Of a stretch of DNA of 64,000 nucleotides, positions 1 to 8,545 are shown piece after piece; position 1 is the first letter of the stretch, and each line of letters starts with the position of its first letter. Position numbers and translations under genes: made by a program. The stretch is from [Eubacterium] siraeum (GTDB taxonomy: Bacteria > Bacillota > Clostridia > Oscillospirales > Ruminococcaceae), in the NCBI GenBank assembly GCA_025150425.1, contig CP102281.1, forward strand, positions 1,674,001-1,738,000. Reading direction: 5' to 3'. Below the pieces are notes generated by a model, which saw only the letters and a list, made by a program, of their open reading frames with translations, was not told the origin of the DNA and did not search any database.

Positions 1-545
1 CAAGCCTTAACAGCGTCACTGTCAACATCGTCAGCTTCAATCTTAATCATAGAGCCGATGATAGAGCCGCCGCCGTTGTGTGTGTAAGCAAAGAGATTGC
101 CTGTCATTCTCTTGAAACGACGGATCTGAATGTTTTCACCGATTGTAGCGATTCTCTCTGTGAGAATATCAGCAATCTTTTCTGTCTGACCTGCGGGAAC
201 AACTTCCTTAAGTGCGTCTACATCTGCAACATCATTATCAATGATTGTGTTTGCTACGAGCTCAACGAACTCGATGAATCTGTCTGTCTTAGCGGCAAAG
301 TCTGTTTCAACGTTGATCTCAACTACAACGCCGACCTTCTTAGCCTCATCGATCTTTGTATATACAAGACCTTCTGCAGCAATTCTGCCTGACTTCTTAG
401 CAGCCTTTGCAAGGCCCTTTTCACGAAGATTCTTGATAGCGGCATCTACATCGCCGTTTGTTTCTTCAAGTGCTCTCTTGCAGTCCATCATACCGCAGTT
501 TGTAAGTTCTTTTAACTGCTTTACTGCCTGTGCTGAAATAGCCAT
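1..545 (-). CDS. tsf: Elongation factor Ts, 3'-truncated by the window edge
   Basis: EF-Ts exchanges GDP for GTP on EF-Tu in the cytoplasm. The first 181 codons are present; the C-terminal part lies to the left of the window. The N-terminus (MAISAQAVKQLKELTNCGMM) is the UBA-like domain of the family, and the motif ETDFAAKTDRF near residue 80 is the start of the EF-Tu-binding core. The ATG at 543-545 has a GGAG-type ribosome site upstream. rpsB lies just upstream, so rpsB-tsf is the usual two-gene operon from the rpsB promoter. Identification is certain; only the 3' end is missing. Confidence 0.97.
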   Translation of the reverse strand, partial: MAISAQAVKQLKELTNCGMMDCKRALEETNGDVDAAIKNLREKGLAKAAKKSGRIAAEGLVYTKIDEAKKVGVVVEINVETDFAAKTDRFIEFVELVANTIIDNDVADVDALKEVVPAGQTEKIADILTERIATIGENIQIRRFKRMTGNLFAYTHNGGGSIIGSMIKIEADDVDSDAVKA

Positions 546-579
546 GGTAATTCTCCTTTATATTTATATTCGTTATTGA

Positions 580-1317
580 TTATTCTTCTGTAGCTTCTGC
601 TTCAGCCTCAGCAACCTCTTCAGTTACGTCAGCCTGACCCTGTCTTGCTTCGATGATAGCGTCAGCCATAGCGCCTGCAATCAGCTTAACTGCACGGATA
701 GCATCATCGTTACCGGGGATAACATAGTCGATCTCATCGGGGTCGCAGTTTGTATCAACAATAGCTACTACGGGGATACCGAGCTTCTTTGCTTCTGATA
801 CTGCAATCTTTTCCTTGCGGGGATCTACAACGAACAGAGCGCTGGGGAGCTTCTTCATGTTCTTGATACCGCCGAGGAACTTCTCAAGCTTTTCGATCTC
901 GAGGTTGAGCTTAACAACTTCCTTCTTGGGAAGAAGATCGAATGTACCGTCGTTCTCCATTGTGTGAAGCTGTTCAAGTCTCTTGATTCTCTTCTCGATG
1001 GTCTTGAAGTTTGTCATCATACCGCCGAGCCATCTTGCGTTTACATAGTGAGCATTTGCTCTGAGTGCTTCTTCCTTGATTGAATCAGCAGCCTGCTTCT
1101 TTGTGCCTACGAACAGAACCTCGCCGCCTTCAGCTGCAACTTCGTGAATGAAGTTATAAGCCTCGTCGAGCTTCTTTACTGTCTTCTGGAGATCGATAAT
1201 ATAGATACCGTTTCTCTCTGTGAAAATGTAGGGTGCCATTTTGGGGTTCCATCTTCTTGTCTGGTGACCGAAGTGAACGCCTGCTTCTAAGAGCTGCTTC
1301 ATTGATACTACTGCCAT
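580..1317 (-). CDS. rpsB: 30S ribosomal protein S2
   Basis: S2 is a primary protein of the small ribosomal subunit and is needed for S1 binding and initiation. The 245-residue product has the family start ([20 protein letters not shown]) and the motif [12 protein letters not shown]. The C-terminus is a short acidic Glu/Ala tail, common in Firmicutes. An AAGGAGG site precedes the ATG. It is co-transcribed with tsf 34 bp downstream from a sigma-A promoter at 1451-1479. The usual downstream neighbours pyrH and frr are not here; they lie about 37 kb away in this window. Confidence 0.98.
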   Translation of the reverse strand: MAVVSMKQLLEAGVHFGHQTRRWNPKMAPYIFTERNGIYIIDLQKTVKKLDEAYNFIHEVAAEGGEVLFVGTKKQAADSIKEEALRANAHYVNARWLGGMMTNFKTIEKRIKRLEQLHTMENDGTFDLLPKKEVVKLNLEIEKLEKFLGGIKNMKKLPSALFVVDPRKEKIAVSEAKKLGIPVVAIVDTNCDPDEIDYVIPGNDDAIRAVKLIAGAMADAIIEARQGQADVTEEVAEAEAEATEE

Positions 1318-1444
1318 GGTAGTGTCCTCCTTGATTTTTGGTTTTTTCCTCCGCTACGCTGATGCGTTCAAGCTCGTGAGCACCGCAGAACGCTATACAT
1401 AACGTGTGGATTTGCTGTTCAACAGTCTTTTTTCATTCAACAGC
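1318..1444 (-). promoter_or_regulatory. Long 5' leader of rpsB
   Basis: About 125 nt lie between the predicted transcription start near 1444 and the rpsB ATG. This is longer than other leaders in the window. It contains short self-complementary stretches such as GCTCACGAGC around 1371-1380. Ribosomal-protein leaders are often autoregulatory, but I cannot match this to a described rpsB leader fold. Low confidence in any regulatory role. Confidence 0.3.
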
Positions 1445-1450
1445 CTTATT

Positions 1451-1479
1451 ATTATATCATAATAGGAGCTTCAAATCAA
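1451..1479 (-). promoter_or_regulatory. Sigma-A promoter of rpsB-tsf
   Basis: On the minus strand TTGATT (1474-1479) and TATAAT (1451-1456) are separated by 17 bp, with TG one base before the -10. It fits the direction and position of rpsB. Confidence 0.8.
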
Positions 1480-1505
1480 TATTCGGACTGAAAATTTTTA
1501 TTGTG

Positions 1506-1793
1506 CTATTTAAACAAATTTTTGAGCAAACCGCCTTTTCGTTTTGGCTGATGCGGAAAATCGCATCCTACAAGTATCGTATCCTCTCCGATTATCTCAA
1601 TATCCGACCAGTTGATGAATATATCTTCCTCCCTGCCGAAAATACCGAAGCAACGGCTTTTCCCGTAAACGATAATACGGCATATCTTCGCAGTGCAGGA
1701 ATCAATTTCAACATCATCGACAAATCCGATCCTGCAACCTGATTTTATGCTGATTACCTCTTTGCATCTTATGTCGCTGAAATGGCACATCAT
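1506..1793 (-). CDS. YlmC/YmxH family PRC-barrel protein
   Basis: The 95-residue product (start MMCHFSDIRCKEVISIKSG) looks like the small PRC-barrel-like YlmC/YmxH proteins of sporulating Firmicutes: the conserved sequence of this family starts with a D(I/L)R.KEVI..KSG stretch, followed by GFVDDVEID and a basic tail. Family function is poorly known; members are linked to sporulation. The start is either of two adjacent ATGs at 1793 and 1790; the GGTGG upstream is only a moderate ribosome site. It sits alone between rpsB and the mntR-like gene. Confidence 0.7.
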   Translation of the reverse strand: MMCHFSDIRCKEVISIKSGCRIGFVDDVEIDSCTAKICRIIVYGKSRCFGIFGREEDIFINWSDIEIIGEDTILVGCDFPHQPKRKGGLLKNLFK

Positions 1794-1899
1794 AACACAC
1801 CACCGCCTTGTTTCCGGATTGTTTTATGATATGCCGCAAACCGTGTCCATATACCATTAATATACGGATAAGCGCAAATCGACACGCATAAATATAACG

Positions 1900-1919
1900 C
1901 CGGCAATGCGGCGCTGTAT
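1900..1919 (-). terminator. Possible terminator of the MntR-like gene
   Basis: Directly downstream of the stop at 1920 the minus strand has a GCGCCG/CGGCG stem followed by the T-rich run TTATATTTAT. The stem is short and imperfect, so this is moderate evidence only. Confidence 0.45.
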
Positions 1920-2291
1920 TTATTCTGACTTTGCGGGAATATGCTTTTTGATTGCCTCGAAGCTTTCCTCGCTTATAACATGCTCAATGCGGCAGGCGTC
2001 CTCAACTGCGATCTTCTCGTCTACTCCGAGTGCCGTGAGCCATTTTGTAAGGAGCGTATGACGCTCATACATTTTATTTGCTATTTCACTGCCCTTTTCG
2101 GTAAGCTCAATGTAGCCCTTTGAGTCAACGGTAACATACCCGTTCATTCTCAGATTCTTCATAGCCACGCTTATGCTGGGCTTTGAATAATCAAAATAAT
2201 TGACAATATCTATCGACCTTACATTGCCAAGCTGTTTACTTAATATAAGTACGGATTCGAGGTAATCCTCTGCCGATTCGTGTATCTGCAT
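1920..2291 (-). CDS. DtxR/MntR family metal-dependent repressor
   Basis: This is a predicted metal-sensing transcriptional repressor of 123 residues. Residues 1-65 form the winged-helix DNA-binding domain (ESAEDYLESVLIL, then VRSIDIVNYFDYSKPSISVAMKNL), followed by the dimerisation/metal domain with ELTEKG.EIA..MYERH and DACRIEHVIS, which holds the family's His and Glu ligands. I chose the internal ATG at 2291 because an AGGAAAGGA ribosome site precedes it; an upstream ATG at 2318 lacks one. Mn or Fe specificity cannot be read with certainty. Own promoter at 2338-2366. No transporter target gene lies next to it. Confidence 0.85.
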   Translation of the reverse strand: MQIHESAEDYLESVLILSKQLGNVRSIDIVNYFDYSKPSISVAMKNLRMNGYVTVDSKGYIELTEKGSEIANKMYERHTLLTKWLTALGVDEKIAVEDACRIEHVISEESFEAIKKHIPAKSE

Positions 2292-2337
2292 AACGAATTC
2301 CTTTCCTGCCTTTTGCAAGCATTAACATATTTTTATA

Positions 2338-2366
2338 AGTATAACACGTTTTCTGGGGATTTTCAA
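2338..2366 (-). promoter_or_regulatory. Sigma-A promoter of the MntR-like gene
   Basis: Minus strand TTGAAA (2361-2366), 17 bp, TATACT (2338-2343), about 45 bp upstream of the ATG. Confidence 0.7.
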
Positions 2367-2510
2367 GTATCAACGTTCAACTTTTACAGCAAATATTTCA
2401 ACATAAATTTACCGTAACGATGAACTTATTCAAGACAATCCGATGAAAAACGCTGAAAATGCACTTAAAACAGCCTGTACTTTACTAATTGACAACAATA
2501 AAGTGAAAAT

Positions 2511-2566
2511 GCAAGTTTATTTTTGTGAATTTTCACCTTGACAAACTTGCAAAACCGTGTTAATAT
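2511..2566 (+). promoter_or_regulatory. Promoter of livK with nested inverted repeats
   Basis: TTGACA (2538-2543), 17 bp, TAATAT (2561-2566). An 8-bp perfect inverted repeat, GCAAGTTT (2511-2518) and AAACTTGC (2543-2550), encloses the -35 box with about 32 bp between centres. A second palindrome, GTGAA-TT-TTCAC (2525-2536), lies between the arms. The arrangement looks like operator sites for a repressor or for two dimers; the protein is not known. The rest of 2367-2510 shows nothing I can name. Confidence 0.7.
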
Positions 2567-2629
2567 AAGCGAGTAAAGATAAATGTGTATGTTCAAAAGC
2601 ATACAAATCAGTACAAGGAGAGATTCAAA

Positions 2630-3841
2630 ATGAAGAATTTTAAAAGAGTTCTTGCAATGACAACTGCCGCAGTTATGGCAGTAACATCATTTGCAGGTTG
2701 TTCATCCAACAACGCAAACAGCGGTAATGTTGGCGGCTCAACAAACGTAGCCGAAGGCGAAAAGACAATCGTTATCGGCGGAAGCGGCCCTCTTACAGGC
2801 GATGCCGCTCAGTACGGTGTAGGCGTTAAGAACGCTATCCAGCTTGCAGTAAATGAAGTAAACGCTGCAGGCGGTGTAAACGGCAACAAGCTGAAGCTCG
2901 TATTCGAAGACGATGAGGCTGACTCGGGCGATAAGGCAGTTAATGCTTACAACACACTGAAGGATCAGGGTATGCAGATATTCCTCGGCACAGTTACAAC
3001 AGGTTCATGCCTTGCTGTAGTTGACAAGTCAAAGCAGGACAACATATTCCAGTTCACACCCTCTGCATCCGCACAGGACGTTATCGCTAACGACAACTGC
3101 TTCCAGATCTGCTTCACAAATCCTAACCAGGGTAAAGCATCTGCTGACTATATAGCAGACAACAAGGTTGCTACAAAGATCGGCGTTATCTACGACAGTT
3201 CAGACGCTTATTCTTCCGGTATCTACAACGCATTCAAGACAGAGGCTGCTGCAAAGGGTCTTGAGCTTGTTTCCGAACAGTCATTCACAAAGGACAGCAA
3301 GACAGACTTCTCTGCTCAGATAGCTGACTGCAAGAACAAGGGCGCAGAGCTTGTGTTCCTTCCCATCTACTATCAGCAGGCTTCTCTTATCCTCACACAG
3401 AGCAAGAACGCAGGCTTCGCACCCAAGTTCTTCGGTTGTGACGGTCTTGACGGTCTTACATCTATCAAGAACTTCGATACTTCACTTGCAGAAGGCGTTA
3501 TGCTCTTAACACCTTTCGCAGCTGATTCAAAGGATCAGGCTACACAGGACTTCGTTAAGGCTTATAAGGCAGCTTACAATGACGAAACTCCCAACCAGTT
3601 CGCAGCAGACGCTTATGACGGCGTAAAGATTCTTGCAAAGCTCATCGAAAGCCAGAAAATCACAGGCGATATGAGCGCATCAGACATCTGCGAAAAGCTC
3701 AAGACAGGTATCACAGCAGCTGATTTCAGCTATGACGGTCTTACAGGTACAGGCATGAAGTGGAATGCCAACGGCGAAGTTTCAAAGTCACCTAAGGCTG
3801 TTGTTATCAAGGACGGCAACTACGCTGATCTTGACAACTGA
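2630..3841 (+). CDS. livK: Branched-chain amino-acid ABC transporter, substrate-binding lipoprotein
   Basis: This is the extracellular binding protein for the LivHMGF importer. Residues 1-24 are a lipoprotein signal (basic start, hydrophobic core, SFAGC with lipidated Cys24), then a Ser/Asn-rich linker. The mature part is a type I periplasmic-binding fold, starting IVIGGSGPLTGDAAQYG. It is about 403 residues, normal for the family. The ATG at 2630 was chosen over 2585 because AAGGAG lies 7-8 bases upstream and the signal peptide starts there. It has its own promoter and a strong terminator, so it can be expressed far above the membrane genes that follow. Confidence 0.95.
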   Translation: MKNFKRVLAMTTAAVMAVTSFAGCSSNNANSGNVGGSTNVAEGEKTIVIGGSGPLTGDAAQYGVGVKNAIQLAVNEVNAAGGVNGNKLKLVFEDDEADSGDKAVNAYNTLKDQGMQIFLGTVTTGSCLAVVDKSKQDNIFQFTPSASAQDVIANDNCFQICFTNPNQGKASADYIADNKVATKIGVIYDSSDAYSSGIYNAFKTEAAAKGLELVSEQSFTKDSKTDFSAQIADCKNKGAELVFLPIYYQQASLILTQSKNAGFAPKFFGCDGLDGLTSIKNFDTSLAEGVMLLTPFAADSKDQATQDFVKAYKAAYNDETPNQFAADAYDGVKILAKLIESQKITGDMSASDICEKLKTGITAADFSYDGLTGTGMKWNANGEVSKSPKAVVIKDGNYADLDN

Positions 3842-3870
3842 TAACCAATATACAATATAAATCATTTTAA

Positions 3871-3902
3871 GACCCGACAGGCTCCGGCCTGTCGGGTTTT
3901 GA
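3871..3902 (+). terminator. Terminator after livK
   Basis: A perfect ACCCGACAGG / CCTGTCGGGT hairpin with a short loop, followed by TTTT. It separates the binding-protein transcript from livHMGF. Confidence 0.9.
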
Positions 3903-3920
3903 ATTTTATGCAAAAAAATG

Positions 3921-3949
3921 TTGCAAACGGTTATGCCGTGTGATATAAT
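3921..3949 (+). promoter_or_regulatory. Sigma-A promoter of livHMGF
   Basis: TTGCAA (3921-3926), 17 bp, TATAAT (3944-3949) with an extended TGA before the -10. Confidence 0.8.
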
Positions 3950-3987
3950 AAATAGTATTAGAACTTCACTAAGGAAGGATGTTATAA

Positions 3988-4869
3988 ATGGGTTTTCTCA
4001 ATAACCTCATAAACGGCATAAGCCTTGGCAGCATATATGCCGTAATCGCACTCGGCTATACGTTGGTATACGGCATAGCCAAAATGCTTAACTTTGCTCA
4101 CGGCGATGTAATCATGGTCGGCGGATATGTAATTTTCTATTCGATGACCTCTTTCAGTATCAATCCGTACCTTTCCGTACTTATTGCGGTTATCGTATGT
4201 ACCGTACTCGGTATCGTGATTGAAAAGGTTGCGTACAAGCCCTTAAGACAGGCGACCTCGCTGTCTGTACTTATCACTGCAATAGGCGTAAGCTATTTCC
4301 TTCAGAATTCTGCGTTGCTCCTGTTCGGTGAAAAGCCCGTTAACTTCACCTCGGTAGTAAATGTCCCGAGTATATCGCTCTTTGACGGACAGGTGGTCAT
4401 CACAGGTGAAGCGATAGTCGCTATCGTCGTTTCGATACTTATCGTTATCGGCCTTTCGCTCTTCATAAACAAGACCAAAAGCGGCCGTGCGATGCTTGCG
4501 GTATCGGAAGATAAGGATGCGGCACAGCTTATGGGCATAAACATAAACAGAACCATCTCACTTACTTTTGCCATCGGTTCTGGACTTGCGGCGATTGCCG
4601 GCGCACTTCTCTGCTCGGCTTATCCGACGCTTCAGAACACAACTGGCGCAATGCCCGGTATCAAGGCTTTCGTTGCGGCGGTATTCGGCGGTATCGGTTC
4701 GGTACCCGGCGCTATGATCGGCGGTATCCTGATCGGTGTTATCGAAATACTCGGCAGAGCATACATTTCACCTCAGCTCTCCGACGCTATCGTTTTTGCA
4801 GTGCTTATTCTCGTTCTTATCATAAAGCCTACGGGAATACTTGGCAAGAAGGTAAGAGAAAAAGTATAA
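3988..4869 (+). CDS. livH: Branched-chain amino-acid ABC transporter permease LivH
   Basis: This is an inner-membrane permease of the LivHMGF importer. The 293-residue product is largely hydrophobic (about eight membrane segments) and has family motifs: LGSIYAVIALGYTLVYGI at the start, NFAHGD, and the C-terminal GIGSVPGAMIGGILIGV loop that contacts the ATPases. Ribosome site AAGGA precedes the ATG. It is first in the livHMGF operon. Confidence 0.95.
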   Translation: MGFLNNLINGISLGSIYAVIALGYTLVYGIAKMLNFAHGDVIMVGGYVIFYSMTSFSINPYLSVLIAVIVCTVLGIVIEKVAYKPLRQATSLSVLITAIGVSYFLQNSALLLFGEKPVNFTSVVNVPSISLFDGQVVITGEAIVAIVVSILIVIGLSLFINKTKSGRAMLAVSEDKDAAQLMGININRTISLTFAIGSGLAAIAGALLCSAYPTLQNTTGAMPGIKAFVAAVFGGIGSVPGAMIGGILIGVIEILGRAYISPQLSDAIVFAVLILVLIIKPTGILGKKVREKV

Positions 4870-4890
4870 TTACAGAAGGGATTGGTTTTT

Positions 4891-6000
4891 GTGAATAATA
4901 AAACAGCCTTGGCAAAAACGAAAATGCTGAAGCCGCAGACAAAAAAGAGCTTCACGACATATATAATGGTTACGCTTGCCTTTGTTATCATGATGATTCT
5001 TTCATCGACAGGCAACGTTTCAAGTCAGATAGACGGACTTTTAGTTCCGCTTTGTGTATACTCGATACTCGCAGTATCGCTCAACCTCACGGTAGGTATA
5101 CTCGGTGAGCTTAGCTTAGGACAGGCAGGCTTTATGTGCGTAGGTGCCTATGCCAGCGCACTGTTCTCGCTAGCTACAAAAGAAACAATACTTGTCGAAT
5201 GGGTACGTTTTCCGCTCGCTATACTTGTCGGCGGTATCTTCGCCGCTATATTCGGCATACTGATAGGAATTCCCGTATTAAGACTCAACGGCGACTATCT
5301 TGCTATCGTAACGCTTGCATTCGGTGAAATAATCAAGAACGTATTTGCGGCGCTCTATGTCGGCGTTGACAGCAAGGGTCTTCATATTGCGCTCAATCAG
5401 GCCGATATGAATCTTGAAGCAGACGGCACCGAAATAATAAGAGGAGCGCTCGGTGTAAAGGGCGTACCGAATGATTCTTCATTCGTTGTAGGCTTCATCC
5501 TGCTTCTTATAACGCTTATCATCTCTTATAACTACATCAACTCAAGAACAGGCAGAGCGGTAAAGGCTATCCGTGACAACTCAATAGCCGCAGAATCCGT
5601 AGGCCTTAACATAACGAAGTACAAGCTGATAACATTTGCACTCACTGCTTTCCTTGCAGGTATAGCAGGCGCTCTGTACTCACACAACTACGCAACATTA
5701 CAGGCTTCAAAGTTTGACTACAACCTGTCGATACTGATTCTGGTATTCGTTGTTCTCGGCGGTATCGGTAATATCAGAGGCAGTGTTATTGCGGCTGTTG
5801 TACTTACTCTTATCCCCGAGCTTCTCAGAAGCATCAACAGCTACAGAATGCTCATCTACTCAATCGTTCTTATCGTTATGATGATACTCACATCAAACGA
5901 AAAGGCAAGAACATTTATCGTAACGAATTTCGGAAAGCTCAAAGGTATGGTGCTGAAGATTTTCAAACGTAAAGACACGGCTGAAAAGGAGGTCAAGTAA
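4891..6000 (+). CDS. livM: Branched-chain amino-acid ABC transporter permease LivM
   Basis: Second membrane permease of the importer, 369 residues. About nine or ten membrane segments; conserved stretches LTVGILGELSLGQAGFMCVG and VFVVLGGIGNIRGSVI are typical of LivM. The GTG at 4891 is preferred because AGAAGGG sits about ten bases upstream, whereas a TTG at 4882 would overlap that site. It follows livH by about 20 bp and precedes livG by 2 bp. Confidence 0.94.
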   Translation: MNNKTALAKTKMLKPQTKKSFTTYIMVTLAFVIMMILSSTGNVSSQIDGLLVPLCVYSILAVSLNLTVGILGELSLGQAGFMCVGAYASALFSLATKETILVEWVRFPLAILVGGIFAAIFGILIGIPVLRLNGDYLAIVTLAFGEIIKNVFAALYVGVDSKGLHIALNQADMNLEADGTEIIRGALGVKGVPNDSSFVVGFILLLITLIISYNYINSRTGRAVKAIRDNSIAAESVGLNITKYKLITFALTAFLAGIAGALYSHNYATLQASKFDYNLSILILVFVVLGGIGNIRGSVIAAVVLTLIPELLRSINSYRMLIYSIVLIVMMILTSNEKARTFIVTNFGKLKGMVLKIFKRKDTAEKEVK

Positions 6001-6002
6001 TT

Positions 6003-6761
6003 ATGGCACTTCTTGAAGTAAAGAATTTAGGAATATCATTCGGCGGTCTGAGAGCTGTTGACGAATTCAATATTTCAATCGAAAAGGGCGAGCTTTACGG
6101 ACTTATCGGTCCTAACGGCGCAGGTAAGACTACCGTGTTCAATATGCTGACAGGAGTATACAAGCCCTCTAAGGGTGTTATCACTCTTGACGGTGAAAAC
6201 ATAACAGGAAAATCTACAAGAGATATAAACCGTGCAGGTATCGCCCGTACATTCCAGAATATAAGACTGTTCAAGGAAATGAGCGTACTTGATAACGTTA
6301 AGGTCGGACTTCACAACCACTACAAGTACAGCACTGCAGAGGGTGTGTTCAGACTTCCCCGTTTCTTCTCGACAGAAAAGGAAATGGATAAGAAGGCAAT
6401 GGAACTGCTCCACGTTTTCGAGCTTGACGATAAAGCTGATTTCTTAGCGTCAAACCTGCCCTACGGCGACCAGAGAAAGCTCGAAATAGCAAGAGCGCTT
6501 GCCACAGAGCCTAAGCTGTTACTGCTTGACGAGCCTGCCGCAGGTATGAACCCTAACGAAACGGTAGAGCTTATGAATACGATTCGTTTTGTAAGAGATA
6601 ACTTTGATATGACCGTTCTTCTTATCGAGCATGATATGACGCTTGTATCGGGTATATGCGAAAAGCTGTCTGTACTTAACTTCGGTCAGCTTTTATGTCA
6701 GGGTAACACTTCCGACGTTCTTAACAATCCGGAAGTTATCACGGCATATCTCGGAGAATAA
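6003..6761 (+). CDS. livG: Branched-chain amino-acid ABC transporter ATP-binding protein LivG
   Basis: One of two ATPases of the importer, 252 residues. Walker A is GPNGAGKTT (residues 36-44); the LivG-type signature is the unusual LPYGDQRKLEIARAL rather than LSGGQ; Walker B is LLLLDEPAAG, followed by the family's MNPNE and the H-loop in LLIEHDMTLV. A strong AAGGAGG overlaps the end of livM. Confidence 0.96.
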   Translation: MALLEVKNLGISFGGLRAVDEFNISIEKGELYGLIGPNGAGKTTVFNMLTGVYKPSKGVITLDGENITGKSTRDINRAGIARTFQNIRLFKEMSVLDNVKVGLHNHYKYSTAEGVFRLPRFFSTEKEMDKKAMELLHVFELDDKADFLASNLPYGDQRKLEIARALATEPKLLLLDEPAAGMNPNETVELMNTIRFVRDNFDMTVLLIEHDMTLVSGICEKLSVLNFGQLLCQGNTSDVLNNPEVITAYLGE

Positions 6762-6774
6762 GGGGGACTGCAAA

Positions 6775-7485
6775 ATGGCAATGCTTGAGATCAAGGATCT
6801 TTATGTAAATTACGGAATGATAGCCGCCCTCAAGGGCATATCATTTGAAGTAAACGAGGGCGAGGTTATCGCACTTATCGGCGCAAACGGCGCAGGTAAG
6901 ACCACCACGCTCCACACAATAACGGGACTTCTCCACGCTAAGAGCGGCTCTATTACATTCAACGGTGTTGAGCTTACCAAAACACCCGCTCACAAGATAG
7001 TTGAAATGGGCATAGCTCACGTTCCGGAGGGCAGACGTATATTCCAGAACCTCACTGTTCTTGATAACCTTAAGCTCGGCGCTTTCACACGAAAGGATAA
7101 GGAAAATATAAGCAAGGATATTGAGATGGTATATGAGCGTTTCCCTCGTCTTGCAGAAAGAAAAACTCAGATAGCAGGTACTCTTTCGGGCGGCGAACAG
7201 CAGATGCTGGCTATGGGCAGAGCTCTGATGTCGAAGCCGAAGATTATCGTAATGGACGAGCCTTCAATGGGTCTTTCGCCTATCTTTGTAAGCAATATTT
7301 TCGATATAATCCAGACTATAAGAGAAACAGGAACCACTGTTCTGCTGGTTGAACAGAATGCGAAAAAAGCGCTTTCGATCGCTGACAGGGCTTATGTTCT
7401 TGAAACAGGTAAGATTTCACTTTCGGGCAAGGCGTCCGATCTTATCAATGACGCTTCGGTAAAGAAGGCTTATCTCGGAGAATAA
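6775..7485 (+). CDS. livF: Branched-chain amino-acid ABC transporter ATP-binding protein LivF
   Basis: Second ATPase of the importer, 236 residues. Walker A GANGAGKTT (residues 36-44), signature LSGGEQQMLAMGRAL, Walker B IIVMDEPSMG and the LivF-typical AHVPEGRRIF. The ATG at 6775 follows AGGGGGA by a normal distance; longer in-frame readings run back into livG and are not credible. The operon continues with the kinase-like gene ten bases downstream. Confidence 0.96.
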   Translation: MAMLEIKDLYVNYGMIAALKGISFEVNEGEVIALIGANGAGKTTTLHTITGLLHAKSGSITFNGVELTKTPAHKIVEMGIAHVPEGRRIFQNLTVLDNLKLGAFTRKDKENISKDIEMVYERFPRLAERKTQIAGTLSGGEQQMLAMGRALMSKPKIIVMDEPSMGLSPIFVSNIFDIIQTIRETGTTVLLVEQNAKKALSIADRAYVLETGKISLSGKASDLINDASVKKAYLGE

Positions 7486-7495
7486 GGAGGAGCTT

Positions 7496-8110
7496 ATGGG
7501 ACGTATTATTACAATCGCAAGAGGAATGGGAAGCGGCGGCAAGACTATAGGAAAAATGCTTGCCAAGGAGCTTGACATTCCGTACTATGATAAAGAGATA
7601 ATCAGAATGGCAAGTGATGAAAGCGGCATCAACGAGAAGCTTTTCGGCAGAGTTGACGAGAAGATAAAGAATACTATCTTCAACCGTGAGGAAATCTATG
7701 ACGGCGAGCTTTTAGAGCCTGACCATAAGGATTTCACCTCCGACCGCAACCTGTTCAACTACACCGCAAAGATAATAACCGATATTGCCGACAGCGGAAA
7801 ATCTGCAGTGATAGTAGGCAGATGTGCGGACTTTGTGTTAAAGGGTCGCAAGGATGTTGTAAAGCTGTTCATCTATTCCGATACCGAAACCGCTATCAAG
7901 AATGTATACGACAGATACGGACTTGACGGCAAGGACGCTATGAGGCTTATTGAAAAAAAAGACAAGGAACGCAGCGAGTATTACCGCCACTACACAGGCC
8001 GTGACTGGACGGACGCAAGAAATTATAACCTCTGCCTTGATACAAGCAGTATGAGCTATGATAAGTGCGTTGAGATCGTCAAGGCTTATATGGCAGTGCT
8101 TGACAAGTAA
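7496..8110 (+). CDS. Cytidylate kinase-like family protein
   Basis: A 204-residue P-loop protein of the cytidylate-kinase-like family (Pfam Cytidylate_kin2 type). The P-loop is at the N-terminus (RGMGSGGKTIGK, residues 9-20), followed by LDIPYYDKEII and the lid-like arginine-rich ERSEYYRHYTGRDW near residue 160. These proteins are distinct from true Cmk and their substrate is unknown. GGAGG precedes the ATG. It lies 10 bp after livF and is probably co-transcribed, though a link to amino-acid transport is only inferred. Confidence 0.85.
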   Translation: MGRIITIARGMGSGGKTIGKMLAKELDIPYYDKEIIRMASDESGINEKLFGRVDEKIKNTIFNREEIYDGELLEPDHKDFTSDRNLFNYTAKIITDIADSGKSAVIVGRCADFVLKGRKDVVKLFIYSDTETAIKNVYDRYGLDGKDAMRLIEKKDKERSEYYRHYTGRDWTDARNYNLCLDTSSMSYDKCVEIVKAYMAVLDK

Positions 8111-8112
8111 GC

Positions 8113-8442
8113 ATGGATAATGTACTGCAACTTTTACAGACGGTTATAGTTATCTGCATTGTACTTTCAGCTTTGTTGCTTATTTCTCTCGATATATTCT
8201 ATAAAGGCAGAAAAAAACATATACGGGTGATATTCAAACGGATAACAAAGCACGGAGGACTTAATTCCAACCGTTCAAAATGGACATACAGCAACAATTA
8301 TACTGTTGACTGCAAATATCCCGACAGTGAAAAGCTGCACACATTCAGATGCGAAAAAACTGTCTTTGATTTATTGAATGAAGGCAAAAGCTACTGTGTG
8401 AGAGTAAAACTCAGACAGATAATAAAAATCTATAAGAAGTAA
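8113..8442 (+). CDS. Small membrane-anchored protein of unknown function
   Basis: I do not recognise this 109-residue product. It has one N-terminal membrane segment (about residues 7-28) followed by a basic stretch (YKGRKKHIRVIFKR) and a soluble C-terminal part rich in Lys, Tyr and Ser with two cysteines, probably cytoplasmic by the positive-inside rule. It starts 2 bp after the kinase-like gene and ends just before a strong terminator, so it closes the liv operon. The ribosome site is weak, suggesting coupling to the upstream gene. Confidence 0.6.
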   Translation: MDNVLQLLQTVIVICIVLSALLLISLDIFYKGRKKHIRVIFKRITKHGGLNSNRSKWTYSNNYTVDCKYPDSEKLHTFRCEKTVFDLLNEGKSYCVRVKLRQIIKIYKK

Positions 8443-8445
8443 AGC

Positions 8446-8471
8446 AGGCTGTTGCGAAAACGCAACAGCCT
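8446..8471 (+). terminator. Terminator of the liv operon
   Basis: An 11-bp perfect stem AGGCTGTTGCG / CGCAACAGCCT with an AAAA loop, followed by a T-rich run. Confidence 0.88.
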
Positions 8472-8490
8472 CATTATTTTTATCTTTTTC

Positions 8491-8519
8491 TTGCATATCC
8501 CCTTTCGCTGTGATACAAT
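8491..8519 (+). promoter_or_regulatory. Sigma-A promoter of the HD-mutS-like operon
   Basis: TTGCAT (8491-8496), 17 bp, TACAAT (8514-8519), extended TGA before the -10. The ATG follows at 8546. Confidence 0.7.
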
Positions 8520-8545
8520 AATCATAGGACGAAAGGAAAAGGACT

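Noticed and set aside
2525-2540. CodY box at the livK promoter
   Set aside because: AATTTTCACCTTGAC fits only the left half of the consensus; too weak.
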